Notes: generated by a model not told the origin, from the letters alone. A stretch of DNA of 64,000 bases from Gynurincola endophyticus (GCF_003991195.1 NZ_RCWL01000001.1:310001-374000), one strand, 5' to 3'. Positions 25,568 to 35,152 are shown, counted from the stretch's first letter. A program made the numbers and translations.

Positions 25568-27154
25568 ATGGCTCTACCTAAAGAACCTAGGCAGAAGATG
25601 ATCAATATGATGTATTTAGTGTTAACAGCAATGTTGGCGCTGAATGTATCTGCCGAAGTATTGAACGCTTTCAAAACGGTAGACAAAGCGATCAATAACT
25701 CTAACACCGTCATCGACGAAAAAAATGCGTTGACATACGAATCTTTTAAAACCAAATTAGAAGATCCTCAAACAAAAGCTAAAGCAGCTGAATGGGCACC
25801 TAAAGCTGAAGCTGCAAAAAAATTAACCGACGATTTATATGCTAAACTGGAAGAACTAAAAACCGAAATGAAAAAAGGTTCAGGTTTACGTATCAATGAA
25901 GACGGTACCGAAAGCTATAAAGAATCTGACCTGAATACTCCAACTATGATCATGGAGAATCAGGGAAAAGGTACAGAATTATACGATCAGTTAGTGAAAT
26001 ATAAGGCAGATATGATGAGTATCTTTGATCCGAATGAATTCAAAGATAACCAGTCTTTCTACAATCAATACGTGAAAGATATCGAACAAATGACCAAATC
26101 ATTCCCGGTTGATGTGAATGTACCGCAATCTAAATCTGCCAATAACTATTCCAATGATGCGAAAGGGTGGACTGCCACCTATTTCAAAATGACCCCTACT
26201 GTTGCTGCAGTAACTATTCTGAGTAAAATTCAGAATGACTTGAAAAATGCTGAAGCAATGGTAGCAGATTATTGTCACGCTCAGGTTGGTTCGGTAAAAG
26301 TAGTATACGATGAGTTTAAAGTAATTGCACAACCATCCACTACTTACGCACTACAAGGTGATGAAATTGAAATTACTGCCGGTATCGGAGCATTTAGTAA
26401 GGCCGCATTGCCTGAAATCACCATCAATGGTGCTAAACAAAACCTGAATGCTGACGGTACTGCTAACTATAAGTTTAAAGCAGGTTCTCCGGGTGTTCAT
26501 AAAGTTCCGGTAACGATTATGTATACTAAACCTGATGGTACTAAAGTACCTGTAAACAAAGAAATCGTTTACACAGTTGGTGTTCCTTCAGGTGCGTCAG
26601 TTTTCTTAGAAAAAATGAACGTATTGTATATTGGTGTGGAGAATCCTTTAACCATCTCTGGTGGTAGCACCGGTAGCGAGAAAGTAAGCGTAGCGTTCGA
26701 TAACGGTACTTTAAAGAAAGTTTCAGGTGATCGCTATATCGCAGTTCCTTCGAAACAGGGATTGTCTGAAATTAAAGTAACCGCTAACGGCAAAACATAC
26801 TCTTTCCCGATGCGTATCAAAACTTTACCTGACCCTGCAGTATTCGTAGGCGGTAAAAGAGGTGGTGATATGCCTTCTGCAGAGTTCAAAGCAATGGGTG
26901 CCGTTATTGCCCGTCTCGAAGATTCTGATTTTGAAGCACCTTTTAAAGTGGTAAGCTACAAAGTTGGTGTTCAGGGTGGCCCGGTACAGTTGTACGCAGA
27001 AGCTCAAAACCAGGGTAACCGTTGGAGCGGTAATGCAGCTAACTTAATCAGCCGCACCGGTCCGGGTTCAAAAGTTTTCATCGAAGAAATTGTGGTAGTT
27101 GGTCCTGATGGCAGAAACAGAACACTGCCTGGTATCATCTTCACATTAAAATAA
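25568..27154 (+). CDS. gldM: Gliding motility / T9SS motor protein GldM
   Basis: 528 residues, the usual GldM length. Starts MALPKEPRQKMINMMYLVLTAMLALNVSAEVLNAF: one N-terminal transmembrane helix with a nearby charged residue (Arg8), then a periplasmic shaft of four domains. D1 is helical with FKTKLEDPQTKAKAAEWAPKAEAA; D2-D4 are beta-rich (DEIEITAGIGAFS, VFLEKMNVLYIGVENPLTISG, VGGKRGGDMPSAEFKAMGAV). It converts motion of the GldL stator into rotation or conformational change reaching the GldK/N ring. Fourth domain ends with the conserved GPDGRNRTLPGIIFTL. Confidence 0.96.
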   Translation: MALPKEPRQKMINMMYLVLTAMLALNVSAEVLNAFKTVDKAINNSNTVIDEKNALTYESFKTKLEDPQTKAKAAEWAPKAEAAKKLTDDLYAKLEELKTEMKKGSGLRINEDGTESYKESDLNTPTMIMENQGKGTELYDQLVKYKADMMSIFDPNEFKDNQSFYNQYVKDIEQMTKSFPVDVNVPQSKSANNYSNDAKGWTATYFKMTPTVAAVTILSKIQNDLKNAEAMVADYCHAQVGSVKVVYDEFKVIAQPSTTYALQGDEIEITAGIGAFSKAALPEITINGAKQNLNADGTANYKFKAGSPGVHKVPVTIMYTKPDGTKVPVNKEIVYTVGVPSGASVFLEKMNVLYIGVENPLTISGGSTGSEKVSVAFDNGTLKKVSGDRYIAVPSKQGLSEIKVTANGKTYSFPMRIKTLPDPAVFVGGKRGGDMPSAEFKAMGAVIARLEDSDFEAPFKVVSYKVGVQGGPVQLYAEAQNQGNRWSGNAANLISRTGPGSKVFIEEIVVVGPDGRNRTLPGIIFTLK

Positions 27155-27181
27155 TTCTAATAGCATTTAAAAGACATAGCA

Positions 27182-28096
27182 ATGTTTAATCGAATGATAA
27201 GAAACAGTTTGTGTACAACAGCTCTTTTGATGGGCTTTGGTTTTGCGCAGGCGCAAACTGCAGATACTTCCGGTTTAGTTATTCCGGAGATCAAACGATC
27301 TTTGCGCAACGATAACGCTATCGAACGCAACCTCGTTAAAGACCGCGTGCCTTTGGCTTATGAACACATCCGTGAAGACGATGCCGTTTATATGCAAAGA
27401 ATCTGGCGCGAAATCGATGTGCACGAAAAAATGAATCTTCCATTCGTTTATAAAGCTGATAGTGATTTAGGTAACCAACGTTTCATCAACATCCTGTTGA
27501 ATGCTATTAAAAACAATGGTATTACCGCTTTCTCACCGGTAGATGACCGCTTTACTACTCCTTTAACTTTAGCAGAAGTAGCAGAAAGCCTCACTTCCAA
27601 ACCTCGTAGCATCCAGATTCCGGATTATGCTAATGATCCTGACGGCTCACTGGGTTTAATGCGTGATACCACTATCACCGACGACTTCGATCCTGATAAA
27701 GTTGAACGTTATTGGGTAAAAGAAGACTGGATCTTCGACAAAGAATCGTCCAGAATGCACGTTAGAATTTTAGGAATTGCTCCTTTAAAATCAGTTTACA
27801 ACGAAGATGGCTCGTTCCGTGATGTTCTTCCGCTGTTCTGGGTATACTACCCTGATTTAAGAAACGAATTCTCCCGCCACGAAGTTTATAATGGTATGAA
27901 CTATGGTGCAAGAATGACCTGGGAAGAACTGTTTGAATCACGTATGTTCGCTAGCAGAATTATCAAATCTACTATCAACAACCCGAACGACCTTTTCATC
28001 AGAAGCTATGTGAAGGATCCGATTCTCGCTCTTTTAGAAGGCGAAAATATCAAAGAGAAAATCTTTAATTACGAACAGGATTTATGGGAATATTAA
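27182..28096 (+). CDS. gldN: Gliding motility / T9SS periplasmic protein GldN
   Basis: 304 residues with signal peptide (residues 1-24, AQAQ). The conserved motif runs DDAVYMQRIWREIDVHEKMNLPFVYK and later VKEDWIFDKESSRMHVRILGIAP, LFWVYYPDLRNEFSRHEVYN and MTWEELFESRMFASRIIK, typical of GldN/PorN. It pairs with GldK in the periplasmic ring. The operon ends here: a terminator lies 22 bases after the stop. Spacing to gldM is 27 bases. Confidence 0.96.
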   Translation: MFNRMIRNSLCTTALLMGFGFAQAQTADTSGLVIPEIKRSLRNDNAIERNLVKDRVPLAYEHIREDDAVYMQRIWREIDVHEKMNLPFVYKADSDLGNQRFINILLNAIKNNGITAFSPVDDRFTTPLTLAEVAESLTSKPRSIQIPDYANDPDGSLGLMRDTTITDDFDPDKVERYWVKEDWIFDKESSRMHVRILGIAPLKSVYNEDGSFRDVLPLFWVYYPDLRNEFSRHEVYNGMNYGARMTWEELFESRMFASRIIKSTINNPNDLFIRSYVKDPILALLEGENIKEKIFNYEQDLWEY

Positions 28097-28118
28097 TCCC
28101 GTTAAAAAATATAACATT

Positions 28119-28147
28119 AAAAGCCCGCTATATAGCGGGCTTTTTTT
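28119..28147 (+). terminator. Terminator of the gldKLMN operon
   Basis: AAGCCCGC (28121-28128) pairs with GCGGGCTT (28135-28142) around TATATA, with flanking A/T pairing and a T7 tract ending at 28147. Confidence 0.9.
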
Positions 28148-28295
28148 ATGTGTAAACATCAGATTGTTAGTTAATTATATTTTATTGATTTATGTCAAGT
28201 AAATTAGCTCAAAATACCCAGTAGCAGGTATTGTTTAATTTGTTTAAAACGTTATTTTTACATCGGTTTTTCATAGGATATTGGATTTTAAAAGC

Positions 28296-28319
28296 GGGGC
28301 CGGATTTCTATCTGGCCCC
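28296..28319 (-). terminator. uvrC terminator
   Basis: GGGGCC (28296-28301) and GGCCCC (28314-28319) form a GC-rich stem with an inner GAT/ATC pairing. On the minus strand it is followed by GCTTTTAAAA, directly after the uvrC stop. Confidence 0.7.
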
Positions 28320-30131
28320 TTATTTTTTTTCCCCATGAAAGTGATCATATACAATAGAAGCTTTCGATAACCCTATCAGTTCAATCAATGCCTCTTTTGT
28401 GGCTTCACGTACTCCTTTAACCGATTTAAAGCGCTTCAATAACTCTGTCGCTGTTTTATCACCGATTCCGCTGATCTCTTCCAGCTCATTTCTGAAAGTT
28501 CCTTTACTTCTTTTCTGACGGTGAAACGTAATCCCAAAACGGTGTACTTCATCACGGATCCTTCTGATCAGCTTCAGGCTCTCACTTCTATAGTCCAGTT
28601 TTAATGATTCCTTATCGCCTGGAAAAAATATCTCCTCTTCGTTTTTTGCCAGTCCGACAATGGTCATTTCACCTATTAGTTCCAACTCTCTGATCGCTTC
28701 CAGTGCAGCCCCCAGCTGTCCTTTACCTCCGTCAATTATCACCAACTGAGGAAAGGGCTCATTTTCATCTTTTAAACGTTTATACCTTCTGTAAACGACC
28801 TCTTTCATGGTCGCAAAGTCATTAATGCCTTCTACTGTTTTAACATTAAAATGTCGATAATCTTTTTTACTGGGAATTCCGTTCTTAAAACAAACCATCG
28901 CAGAAACCGGAAACGCGCCCTGAAAGTTTGAGTTATCAAAACACTCTATGTGTACCGGCACTTCCGGTAACTGCAGGTCGCGCTGTAGTTGATACAAAAT
29001 TTGTTTAATCTGAAAGTCATCTTTTCCTTCCAGTAATAGTATTTTCTTTTTCTTTATTTCATTGATAAAGTAGTTCACATTCTTCAGTGACAAATCAAGT
29101 AATTTTTTTTTGTCACCGCCTTTTGGCACTGTAAGTTCTATTCCTTCTTCCGCATACTCGATTTCAAAAGGAATGATAATTTCTCTTGCCAGGCTATTAA
29201 ATGTAGTTCTTAACTGTGCAATGGCGAAGCTTAATACTTCTTCGTCAGACTCATCTAAATGGGTTTCTAATGGGCTGGTGTGGGTTTGTACAATCGTACC
29301 GTTTTGAACCATCAGATAGTTTACATAAGCCAGGTCACCTTCCCTCAATAATGAAAATACGTCTGCAGTAAGGCTTCTGTTGGAAACTACTATCGACTTA
29401 GCCTGATAGTTTTCCAGCTGATCAATTTTCTTCTGAATAATAGCGGCGCGTTCAAATTTTAAATCCTGAACAGCTTCCTGAATTTCCTGCCTGAAGTGAT
29501 GAATTACCGGCTGTAAGTTTCCTTTCAGAATATTTCTGATTTGTAAGAGTCCTTCTTTATAATCCTCTTCCGTTTGCAATGATTCGCAAGGGCCTTTACA
29601 GTTGCCCAGATGATATTCTAAACAGACTTTATACTTCTTTTTGGCAATATTAGCCGGACTCAAATTCAGTTTACAGGTTCTCAGCGGAATCTGCTGTTTG
29701 ATGAAGTTGATCATTTCCCTTACATTTCCCACACTCGTAAAAGGGCCAAGGTATTCAGAACCATCGGGAATTTTATTCCGGGTTAAAAATACTCTTGGGA
29801 AATGTTCATTCTTAATGACTATAAACGGATAAGTTTTATCGTCTTTAAGATTGATGTTATATTTTGGCTGATATTGTTTAATCAGCGAATTTTCCAGTAA
29901 AAATGCATCCTGTTCGGTGTCTACAATGGTAAATTCGATATGGTGAATCCGTTTTACTAATTCGTGTGTTTTATAATTAGTAAAAGTTTTGTTGAAGTAA
30001 GAGCTCACCCTTTTACGCAGGTTTTTAGCTTTACCTACATAAATCAATTCATTCTCCTGGTTGTAATATTTATAAATTCCGGGATGCGTCGGAATGGTTG
30101 ATTGAATATTTTGAAAATCTAAAGGTTGCAT
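28320..30131 (-). CDS. uvrC: UvrABC excinuclease subunit C
   Basis: 603 residues; makes both incisions in nucleotide excision repair. The N-terminal GIY-YIG nuclease (residues ~14-95: HPGIYKYYNQENELIYVGKAKNLRKRVSSYF) makes the 3' cut. The UvrB-binding UVR motif lies near residues 205-240, and the RNase H-like 5'-cutting domain has IECFDNSNFQGAFPVSAMVCF and VVIDGGKGQLGAA. A helix-hairpin-helix pair (EEISGIGDKTATELLKRF) is at the C-terminus. Length and domain order are normal. The lipoprotein gene upstream on the same strand ends 5 bases before the start. Confidence 0.97.
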   Translation of the reverse strand: MQPLDFQNIQSTIPTHPGIYKYYNQENELIYVGKAKNLRKRVSSYFNKTFTNYKTHELVKRIHHIEFTIVDTEQDAFLLENSLIKQYQPKYNINLKDDKTYPFIVIKNEHFPRVFLTRNKIPDGSEYLGPFTSVGNVREMINFIKQQIPLRTCKLNLSPANIAKKKYKVCLEYHLGNCKGPCESLQTEEDYKEGLLQIRNILKGNLQPVIHHFRQEIQEAVQDLKFERAAIIQKKIDQLENYQAKSIVVSNRSLTADVFSLLREGDLAYVNYLMVQNGTIVQTHTSPLETHLDESDEEVLSFAIAQLRTTFNSLAREIIIPFEIEYAEEGIELTVPKGGDKKKLLDLSLKNVNYFINEIKKKKILLLEGKDDFQIKQILYQLQRDLQLPEVPVHIECFDNSNFQGAFPVSAMVCFKNGIPSKKDYRHFNVKTVEGINDFATMKEVVYRRYKRLKDENEPFPQLVIIDGGKGQLGAALEAIRELELIGEMTIVGLAKNEEEIFFPGDKESLKLDYRSESLKLIRRIRDEVHRFGITFHRQKRSKGTFRNELEEISGIGDKTATELLKRFKSVKGVREATKEALIELIGLSKASIVYDHFHGEKK

Positions 30132-30136
30132 ATTGT

Positions 30137-30697
30137 TTACTCAAAAAATAAGGACGGTTCCCAAATCAATTCTTCTACAGTCACTTTTCCATCTCCATTT
30201 TTGTATTGAGTGATAATTTGAATCATCTCCTGCAGTTTCCACATCACCTTCTGTGTTTTGTCTGCATCTGATATTTCAAACATTACAGTGGTAATAACAT
30301 ATTCCTGTTGTTTATTAGGAGCAGTAATCACTTTTACTTCAGCAAGTTTGGAGTTTTTGATTTTGGCAAGATAGTGAAAGTGAATCTGATTGCTTGCTTC
30401 ATCTACAACAGGCACTTCCTGAAATAGTTTAGCAAAGTTTTCAGCTTGCATTTCTTCGAGCCAAAGGTCTTTTATTTTGTCGATAAAACCGGTGGTGTCA
30501 ATAAACATACTGTCAGTAAGCACCTGGTTTTCCCATTTTTTATATAAAATATTAGAACCGTATTGCATTAAATGTGCTACATCGCTTTGTAGTGCATCTT
30601 CAAATCGCAGGTATTCGTTGTTTTCTTCTGTATTCTCCGGTTGATTTTTACAGGCTATAAACGATAACAAAAGGGCTAAATAAATAAATCGTTTCAT
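30137..30697 (-). CDS. Hypothetical lipoprotein, 186 aa
   Basis: Signal peptide with lipobox MKRFIYLALLLSFIAC (Cys16), followed by a short Asn/Glu linker and a ~165-residue soluble domain I do not recognise (FAKLFQEVPVVDEASNQIHFHYLAKI, KQEYVITTVMFEIS). It is likely attached to the periplasmic face of an envelope membrane. It sits 5 bases before uvrC, so the two are probably co-transcribed although a functional link is not evident. Start ATG is followed directly by the KR of the signal peptide. Confidence 0.75.
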   Translation of the reverse strand: MKRFIYLALLLSFIACKNQPENTEENNEYLRFEDALQSDVAHLMQYGSNILYKKWENQVLTDSMFIDTTGFIDKIKDLWLEEMQAENFAKLFQEVPVVDEASNQIHFHYLAKIKNSKLAEVKVITAPNKQQEYVITTVMFEISDADKTQKVMWKLQEMIQIITQYKNGDGKVTVEELIWEPSLFFE

Positions 30698-30752
30698 TTT
30701 TAATGGTTATGTCCATTAAAGTTAAAAAAACACTTTATCAATGCAAAGTTAG

Positions 30753-32129
30753 TTATGGGATTATATTAGTAACAGCAATTTTAAAACCATATTCGATGAT
30801 GTGCTCACGAATAGGATATTCTTTGATAAATGAAGAGTTGAGCTGGTAACGTACTACCGGTCCTACCTGCCAGCGCGTAGATCCTGTTTCATACGAAACG
30901 AAAACTTCACCACTGGTTGAAGCATTGAACTTTCTTAAAAGATCCGGTGCTTTGGCGTAGTTTCTGAAATCGGTAGATATGAGATAGCTGTTTGCATTTA
31001 ACAGATAGTTCGGTTGTATTGAACCTGCTGCGGTAACAGCGAAATTATCTCTTTTTAAGAAAGTAAATTCAAGTCCGATCGGGATGGCTAACTGAAAATA
31101 TTGGTTGGTTACCCGTTCAGGTTTTTCGCCTCCAAAGTTTCGTAAACTTGAATAGCTGTAATAAGTTCTGCTGGGAGCACCTTCCAGGTATATTCTTACC
31201 GGTTCTACCTGCCCGGTGCTGTAAGCATTAATATCATATTTACTATAATTAACCTGAAGGCCAGTTCTGATTCTGAATTGATCGTTCAGTTTATACAGCA
31301 TGTGTACGCCTAATTCAAGTCCGATAGCCGGTCTGTGACTCACCAGTTTCTCCGGATTGTTATTCAGGAAGGGAAAGTTATTCAGAATATAGCCGCGATT
31401 ACTGCTATGCTCTGATAGTTTTCTGAAAGAGGTGGTAGGCATGGCGGATAATTGCCAGCTGATTCTGTTTTTGCGATTCTTCTTTGTAATTTCTTTCAGT
31501 TCTTTGTCTGTTAATACTACCGGTTCAATTCGCTGCTGTGCTATTTTATTGCCGGTAAATTGCTCTTGCGTGTTTACAATCGCTGCTTTCTTAAGCGATA
31601 GTACATTCTTTTCAACGGCTGTTTCTACCGCTAATATTTTGGTGGAAGTTGTTGTTAACGATTGTTGTATAGAAATGTTTTCTTCTGAATAAGGGGTATT
31701 ATTGCCTGACAGGTAAATACCGGCCAGCGGTTCTCCCGATGAAGTGGCTTTAGACCTTGCAATAGCAGCGTCTTTACGTTGCTGCAATTCGGCGTTTACT
31801 TCACGGAGTTTATCACGATAATCCTGTTCTATAAATTGGGCGATGGAGGTTTTATTAAAAAGATTTTCCCAGCCTCCGATGCTTGGATGATATTCAGCTA
31901 ACTGATTAGATACAATTCTGTTTCCGAATGGATGGTTGTGAGTCTGGAGTTTAAAAGCTATAATAGTGGAAATAAAAAGAAGTATCAGAATTCCCAATTG
32001 CCATTTGCCTTTCAAATGAACATGGCGATAAATGCCCTTCCAAACGTTGTCGGAAGGATACATTCGATGCTCATCAGCATGTTCTTTTAAAAAGTTTTCA
32101 AATTCGTTTTGGTTAAATCCCTGATGCAT
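30753..32129 (-). CDS. Putative ECF-associated membrane regulator with C-terminal beta-barrel-like domain
   Basis: 458 residues with an unusual plan. Residues 1-42 look like a small cytoplasmic, charged domain (EFENFLKEHADEHRMYPSDNVWKGIYRHVHLKG), followed by a single transmembrane helix at 43-59. A ~170-residue low-complexity region comes next, and the final ~220 residues resemble a Bacteroidota outer-membrane beta-barrel (PorT/OmpW-like alternation: GLELGVHMLYKLNDQFRIRTGLQVNYS, YFQLAIPIGLEFTFLKRDNFAVTAAGSI, RWQVGPVVRYQL, terminal strand EYGFKIAVTNIIP). It lies 16 bases downstream of an ECF sigma gene, the position of an anti-sigma factor. No zinc-binding anti-sigma motif is visible. Function is inferred from position only. 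Confidence 0.55.
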   Translation of the reverse strand: MHQGFNQNEFENFLKEHADEHRMYPSDNVWKGIYRHVHLKGKWQLGILILLFISTIIAFKLQTHNHPFGNRIVSNQLAEYHPSIGGWENLFNKTSIAQFIEQDYRDKLREVNAELQQRKDAAIARSKATSSGEPLAGIYLSGNNTPYSEENISIQQSLTTTSTKILAVETAVEKNVLSLKKAAIVNTQEQFTGNKIAQQRIEPVVLTDKELKEITKKNRKNRISWQLSAMPTTSFRKLSEHSSNRGYILNNFPFLNNNPEKLVSHRPAIGLELGVHMLYKLNDQFRIRTGLQVNYSKYDINAYSTGQVEPVRIYLEGAPSRTYYSYSSLRNFGGEKPERVTNQYFQLAIPIGLEFTFLKRDNFAVTAAGSIQPNYLLNANSYLISTDFRNYAKAPDLLRKFNASTSGEVFVSYETGSTRWQVGPVVRYQLNSSFIKEYPIREHIIEYGFKIAVTNIIP

Positions 32130-32145
32130 CTTTCATAATCAAATT

Positions 32146-32724
32146 TTATGACGAAACAGCCACATTAAGTGATTGCCCGTTTTTCTTAGTTTGAATAATG
32201 ATATTTCTTTTTTCAAGGATCGTTGCCAGCAACTGCTTCGCGCGGGTGTATTGTGACCGGCTGGTGCTCTCTTCTATATCCAACATGGCAGCAATCTCTT
32301 TATGATTATATCCTTCAATAGCGAATAAATTCAATACGGTTCTGTAACCTATCGGCAATACTCTGATACAGTCGATAACCTGTTTGGCCTGTAAAATAGA
32401 CGGAACATCATCTACCATTAAACGCATAGAAGCAGCTTCAATCTGAAGATTGTCGTTGAACTTTTTATTTTTCTTGAGATGATTGATACAGGTATGAACA
32501 ATAATTCTTCGAACCCATCCCTCGAAAGAACCTTTGTTTTGAAAACTTTGAATCTGACTGAATACGCGGATGAAACCTTCCTGAAGCATATCTTCCGCAT
32601 CCTGTCGGTTAATTGAAAATCTATAGCATACCGACAACATTTTCGAACTGTAGAGATGATACAGCTCTTTCTGTGCAGCAGGTTGATTACGTAAACATCC
32701 TTGTATGATGGTTTGTATATCCAT
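32146..32724 (-). CDS. ECF-type RNA polymerase sigma factor
   Basis: 192 residues. The sigma-2 region holds ELYHLYSSKMLSVCYRFSINRQDAEDMLQEGFIRVFSQIQSFQNKGSFEGWVRRIIVHTCINHLKK, the standard ECF core. The sigma-4 region holds LPIGYRTVLNLFAIEGYNHKEIAAMLDIEESTSRSQYTRAKQLL, the helix-turn-helix that binds the -35-type element. It belongs to the large ECF group in which the downstream gene encodes a membrane regulator. Here that gene (30753-32129) follows after 16 bases. gpmI lies upstream on the same strand with its own terminator between. Confidence 0.95.
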   Translation of the reverse strand: MDIQTIIQGCLRNQPAAQKELYHLYSSKMLSVCYRFSINRQDAEDMLQEGFIRVFSQIQSFQNKGSFEGWVRRIIVHTCINHLKKNKKFNDNLQIEAASMRLMVDDVPSILQAKQVIDCIRVLPIGYRTVLNLFAIEGYNHKEIAAMLDIEESTSRSQYTRAKQLLATILEKRNIIIQTKKNGQSLNVAVSS

Positions 32725-32785
32725 GCAGATATGCCTTGTTCTTAAATATACAAATTATTCATGACATTTAGCTGAAAAAGGCATT

Positions 32786-32813
32786 AAAAAAGGAGCCCTT
32801 TCGGGCCCCTTTT
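32786..32813 (-). terminator. gpmI terminator
   Basis: AAAAGG-GCCC (32788-32798) pairs with GGGC-CCTTTT (32803-32813) with one mismatch. On the minus strand it ends in six T's, 38 bases past the gpmI stop. Confidence 0.75.
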
Positions 32814-32850
32814 GAATTAATTCTATTGTTGTTATTTAACTGACTGATTA

Positions 32851-34377
32851 TTAGCCTACTAATATTTCTCCGGTCATTTCTTTAGGAATAGGCAATCCCA
32901 TTACTGTTAAAATGGAAGGAGCTATATCACCGAGTTTGCCAGGTTTAATAGTACCGGATGCTGCTTTATTGATATAAAACAAAGGAACCAGATTAAGGGT
33001 GTGTGCTGTATTCGGTGAACCGTCGCCATTCGTCATATAGTCTGCATTACCATGATCAGCAGTAAGAAATACGGTATAACCATGTTGGATGGCAGCAGTT
33101 ACTACTCGTTCCACACAGGTGTCTACTGTTTGAACTGCTTTGATGGCTGCTTCCCATATACCTGTATGGCCTACCATGTCAGCATTGGCAAAGTTCAGGC
33201 AGATAAAATCTGCTGTTTCATTTTCAATTTCAGGAATGAGTGCATCCGTAATTTCAAAAGCACTCATTTCTGGCTTCAGGTCATAAGTACTTACTTTTGG
33301 TGAGTTTATCAGAATTCTGCTTTCTCCTTCAAACGGCGTTTCTCTGCCTCCGCTGAAAAAGAAAGATACGTGCGGATACTTTTCTGTTTCAGCTATACGG
33401 ATTTGTTTTTTACCGTTCTGAGCCAGTACTTCACCCAATGTATTATTGAGGTTATCATTTTCAAAAATGATATGTACATTTTTGAAACTCTCATCGTAAT
33501 CGGTCATTGTGGTGAAATGCAGTAGTAACGGTTTCATTCCAAAATCAGGAAATGCTTCCTGTGTTAATACCTGCGAAATTTCACGACATCTGTCTGTTCT
33601 GAAGTTAAAGCAAATCAATGCATCGCCTTCTTTCAGTGTAGCCAATGGCTGGCCGGTATGATCTACAGCAATGATCGGTTTTAGAAACTCGTCGGTAACG
33701 GCAAGACGGTAATTTTCCTCAATAGAAGCGGTAAGATCAGTTGACAGGGTACCTACTCCGTTTACGATAGCATCGTATGCAAGTTTTACCCGTTCCCAAC
33801 GTTTGTCGCGGTCCATTGCATAATACCTTCCGGTGATAGAAGCGATTTTACCGGTGGTAAGCAGTAAATGATTTTCTAAGTCTTTTACATAACCTAACCC
33901 GCTTTTAGGGTCTGTATCCCTGCCATCGGTGAAAACATGTATAAATACATTAGTAAGGCCCTTTTGTGCACAAAGGCTTGTAATCGCTTTCAGATGATTG
34001 ATATGTGAGTGAACACCGCCATCACTGAGTAATCCCATCAGATGGAGCGGCTTATTGTTATTCTTAGCGTATTCAATACTTTGTAACAAGTGTGCATTTT
34101 GCTGAAATTCACCGTCTCTGATAGCAACATTGATTCTTTGCAATTCCTGATAAACGATTCTTCCAGCTCCCAGGTTAAGGTGACCTACTTCACTATTTCC
34201 CATCTGACCGTCAGGTAACCCCACTGCTTCTCCACAGGTAACTAAAGTAGTATTCGGATACTTCGTATATAAACTATCAACAAAAGGGGTATGAGCATTC
34301 TTAATTGCATCTGCCTGAGGCACTTTTCCTAATCCCCAACCGTCCATAATGATCAAAATCGCCTTATTTTCTGCCAT
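32851..34377 (-). CDS. gpmI: 2,3-bisphosphoglycerate-independent phosphoglycerate mutase
   Basis: 508 residues, the normal length. It interconverts 3- and 2-phosphoglycerate in glycolysis. Alkaline-phosphatase-superfamily metal site: Asp12 in IMDGWG, the phosphorylated Ser62 in GQMGNSEVGHLNLGAGR, and later the AFEITDAL, LNFANADMVGHTG and TADHGN ligand segments. The inserted phosphotransferase-like domain includes SDGGVHSHINH and HVFTDGRDTDP. It has a separate terminator and divergent neighbour DUF4783, so it is likely a single-gene unit. Confidence 0.97.
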   Translation of the reverse strand: MAENKAILIIMDGWGLGKVPQADAIKNAHTPFVDSLYTKYPNTTLVTCGEAVGLPDGQMGNSEVGHLNLGAGRIVYQELQRINVAIRDGEFQQNAHLLQSIEYAKNNNKPLHLMGLLSDGGVHSHINHLKAITSLCAQKGLTNVFIHVFTDGRDTDPKSGLGYVKDLENHLLLTTGKIASITGRYYAMDRDKRWERVKLAYDAIVNGVGTLSTDLTASIEENYRLAVTDEFLKPIIAVDHTGQPLATLKEGDALICFNFRTDRCREISQVLTQEAFPDFGMKPLLLHFTTMTDYDESFKNVHIIFENDNLNNTLGEVLAQNGKKQIRIAETEKYPHVSFFFSGGRETPFEGESRILINSPKVSTYDLKPEMSAFEITDALIPEIENETADFICLNFANADMVGHTGIWEAAIKAVQTVDTCVERVVTAAIQHGYTVFLTADHGNADYMTNGDGSPNTAHTLNLVPLFYINKAASGTIKPGKLGDIAPSILTVMGLPIPKEMTGEILVG

Positions 34378-34486
34378 AACTGAATTGGATTGTTTATTAA
34401 TTGATACACAAATGTAATGGATTTATTTAGGTGTTGGAATTGGAGTTTGGCATGTTTTTAGCCTTTGAAAAGAAAATGTTAAAGTC

Positions 34487-34879
34487 ATGAAAAAGTTGCT
34501 GGGGGTGGCCTTGGTGGCCATCTCGATAGGGTTATTTTCTTTTCAGGTAGCTATTTCAATCGAAGATGTTATTTCGGCTATGCGAGTAGGTAATGCATCT
34601 AAACTCTCTGAATATTTCGATGCAAGAGTAGATGTATCGCTACCGGGTAGAAGCGATAATTACAGCAAAAGCCAGGCTGAAATGATTTTGAAAGATTTCT
34701 TCCACTCTAATAAAGTAAGGTCTTTTGATGTAAAACACAGAGGAGAGAATAAAGATGGCTCTTTGTTTTGTGTGGGTACACTTGAAACCTCGATAGGGGC
34801 TTACCGGGCTAAGTTTTTTATGAAAAATAAAGCCGGTGATCAGGTGTTACAGGAAATCGGGTTCGAATTGATGCAATAA
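34487..34879 (+). CDS. DUF4783 family exported protein
   Basis: 130 residues with a signal peptide (residues ~1-22), so probably periplasmic. The mature part resembles a small NTF2-like/cystatin-like fold: IEDVISAMRVGNASKLSEYFDARVDVSLPG, SKSQAEMILKDFFHSNKVRSFDVKHRG, SLFCVGTLETSIGAYRAKFFMK. I recall it as DUF4783, often near nadC in Bacteroidota, as here. Ligand and role are unknown. No TAnnTTTG consensus with correct spacing was found immediately upstream. Confidence 0.8.
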   Translation: MKKLLGVALVAISIGLFSFQVAISIEDVISAMRVGNASKLSEYFDARVDVSLPGRSDNYSKSQAEMILKDFFHSNKVRSFDVKHRGENKDGSLFCVGTLETSIGAYRAKFFMKNKAGDQVLQEIGFELMQ

Positions 34880-35144
34880 AGTGTTTACCATTGAGATATT
34901 CGGAAGAGGTTGTTTCGTTAAGAAACAGCCTCTTTTGATTTTACCCCTTGCCCCCTTATTCGTAATTTTTCTTCGTATTTCAGTTAAGTTGGTTAATCGA
35001 ATTGAACCATTTAGGGATGAAGGAAGTTAAGGATATTGAAAATGTAGAGTTTAGAATGATGAGCGGGGTATTTAACCGATGCTGGCTATTTCTCCCACTC
35101 TTAACTCTTAATTATTAATTCTTCATTCTCTTTATCCGGTTTCT
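34880..35144. other. Intergenic region with a repeat copy
   Basis: Between DUF4783 and nadC I see no gene. A 20-base sequence, AACTCTTAATTATTAATTCT, occurs at 35103-35122 and again at 36425-36444. A TAnnTTTG element for nadC ends the stretch. Confidence 0.6.
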
Positions 35145-35152
35145 TATCTTTG
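35145..35152 (+). promoter_or_regulatory. -7 element of the nadC promoter
   Basis: TATCTTTG matches TAnnTTTG exactly and ends four bases before the ATG at 35157, predicting a leaderless or nearly leaderless transcript. No strong -33 TTG at 19-21 bases upstream. Confidence 0.5.
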
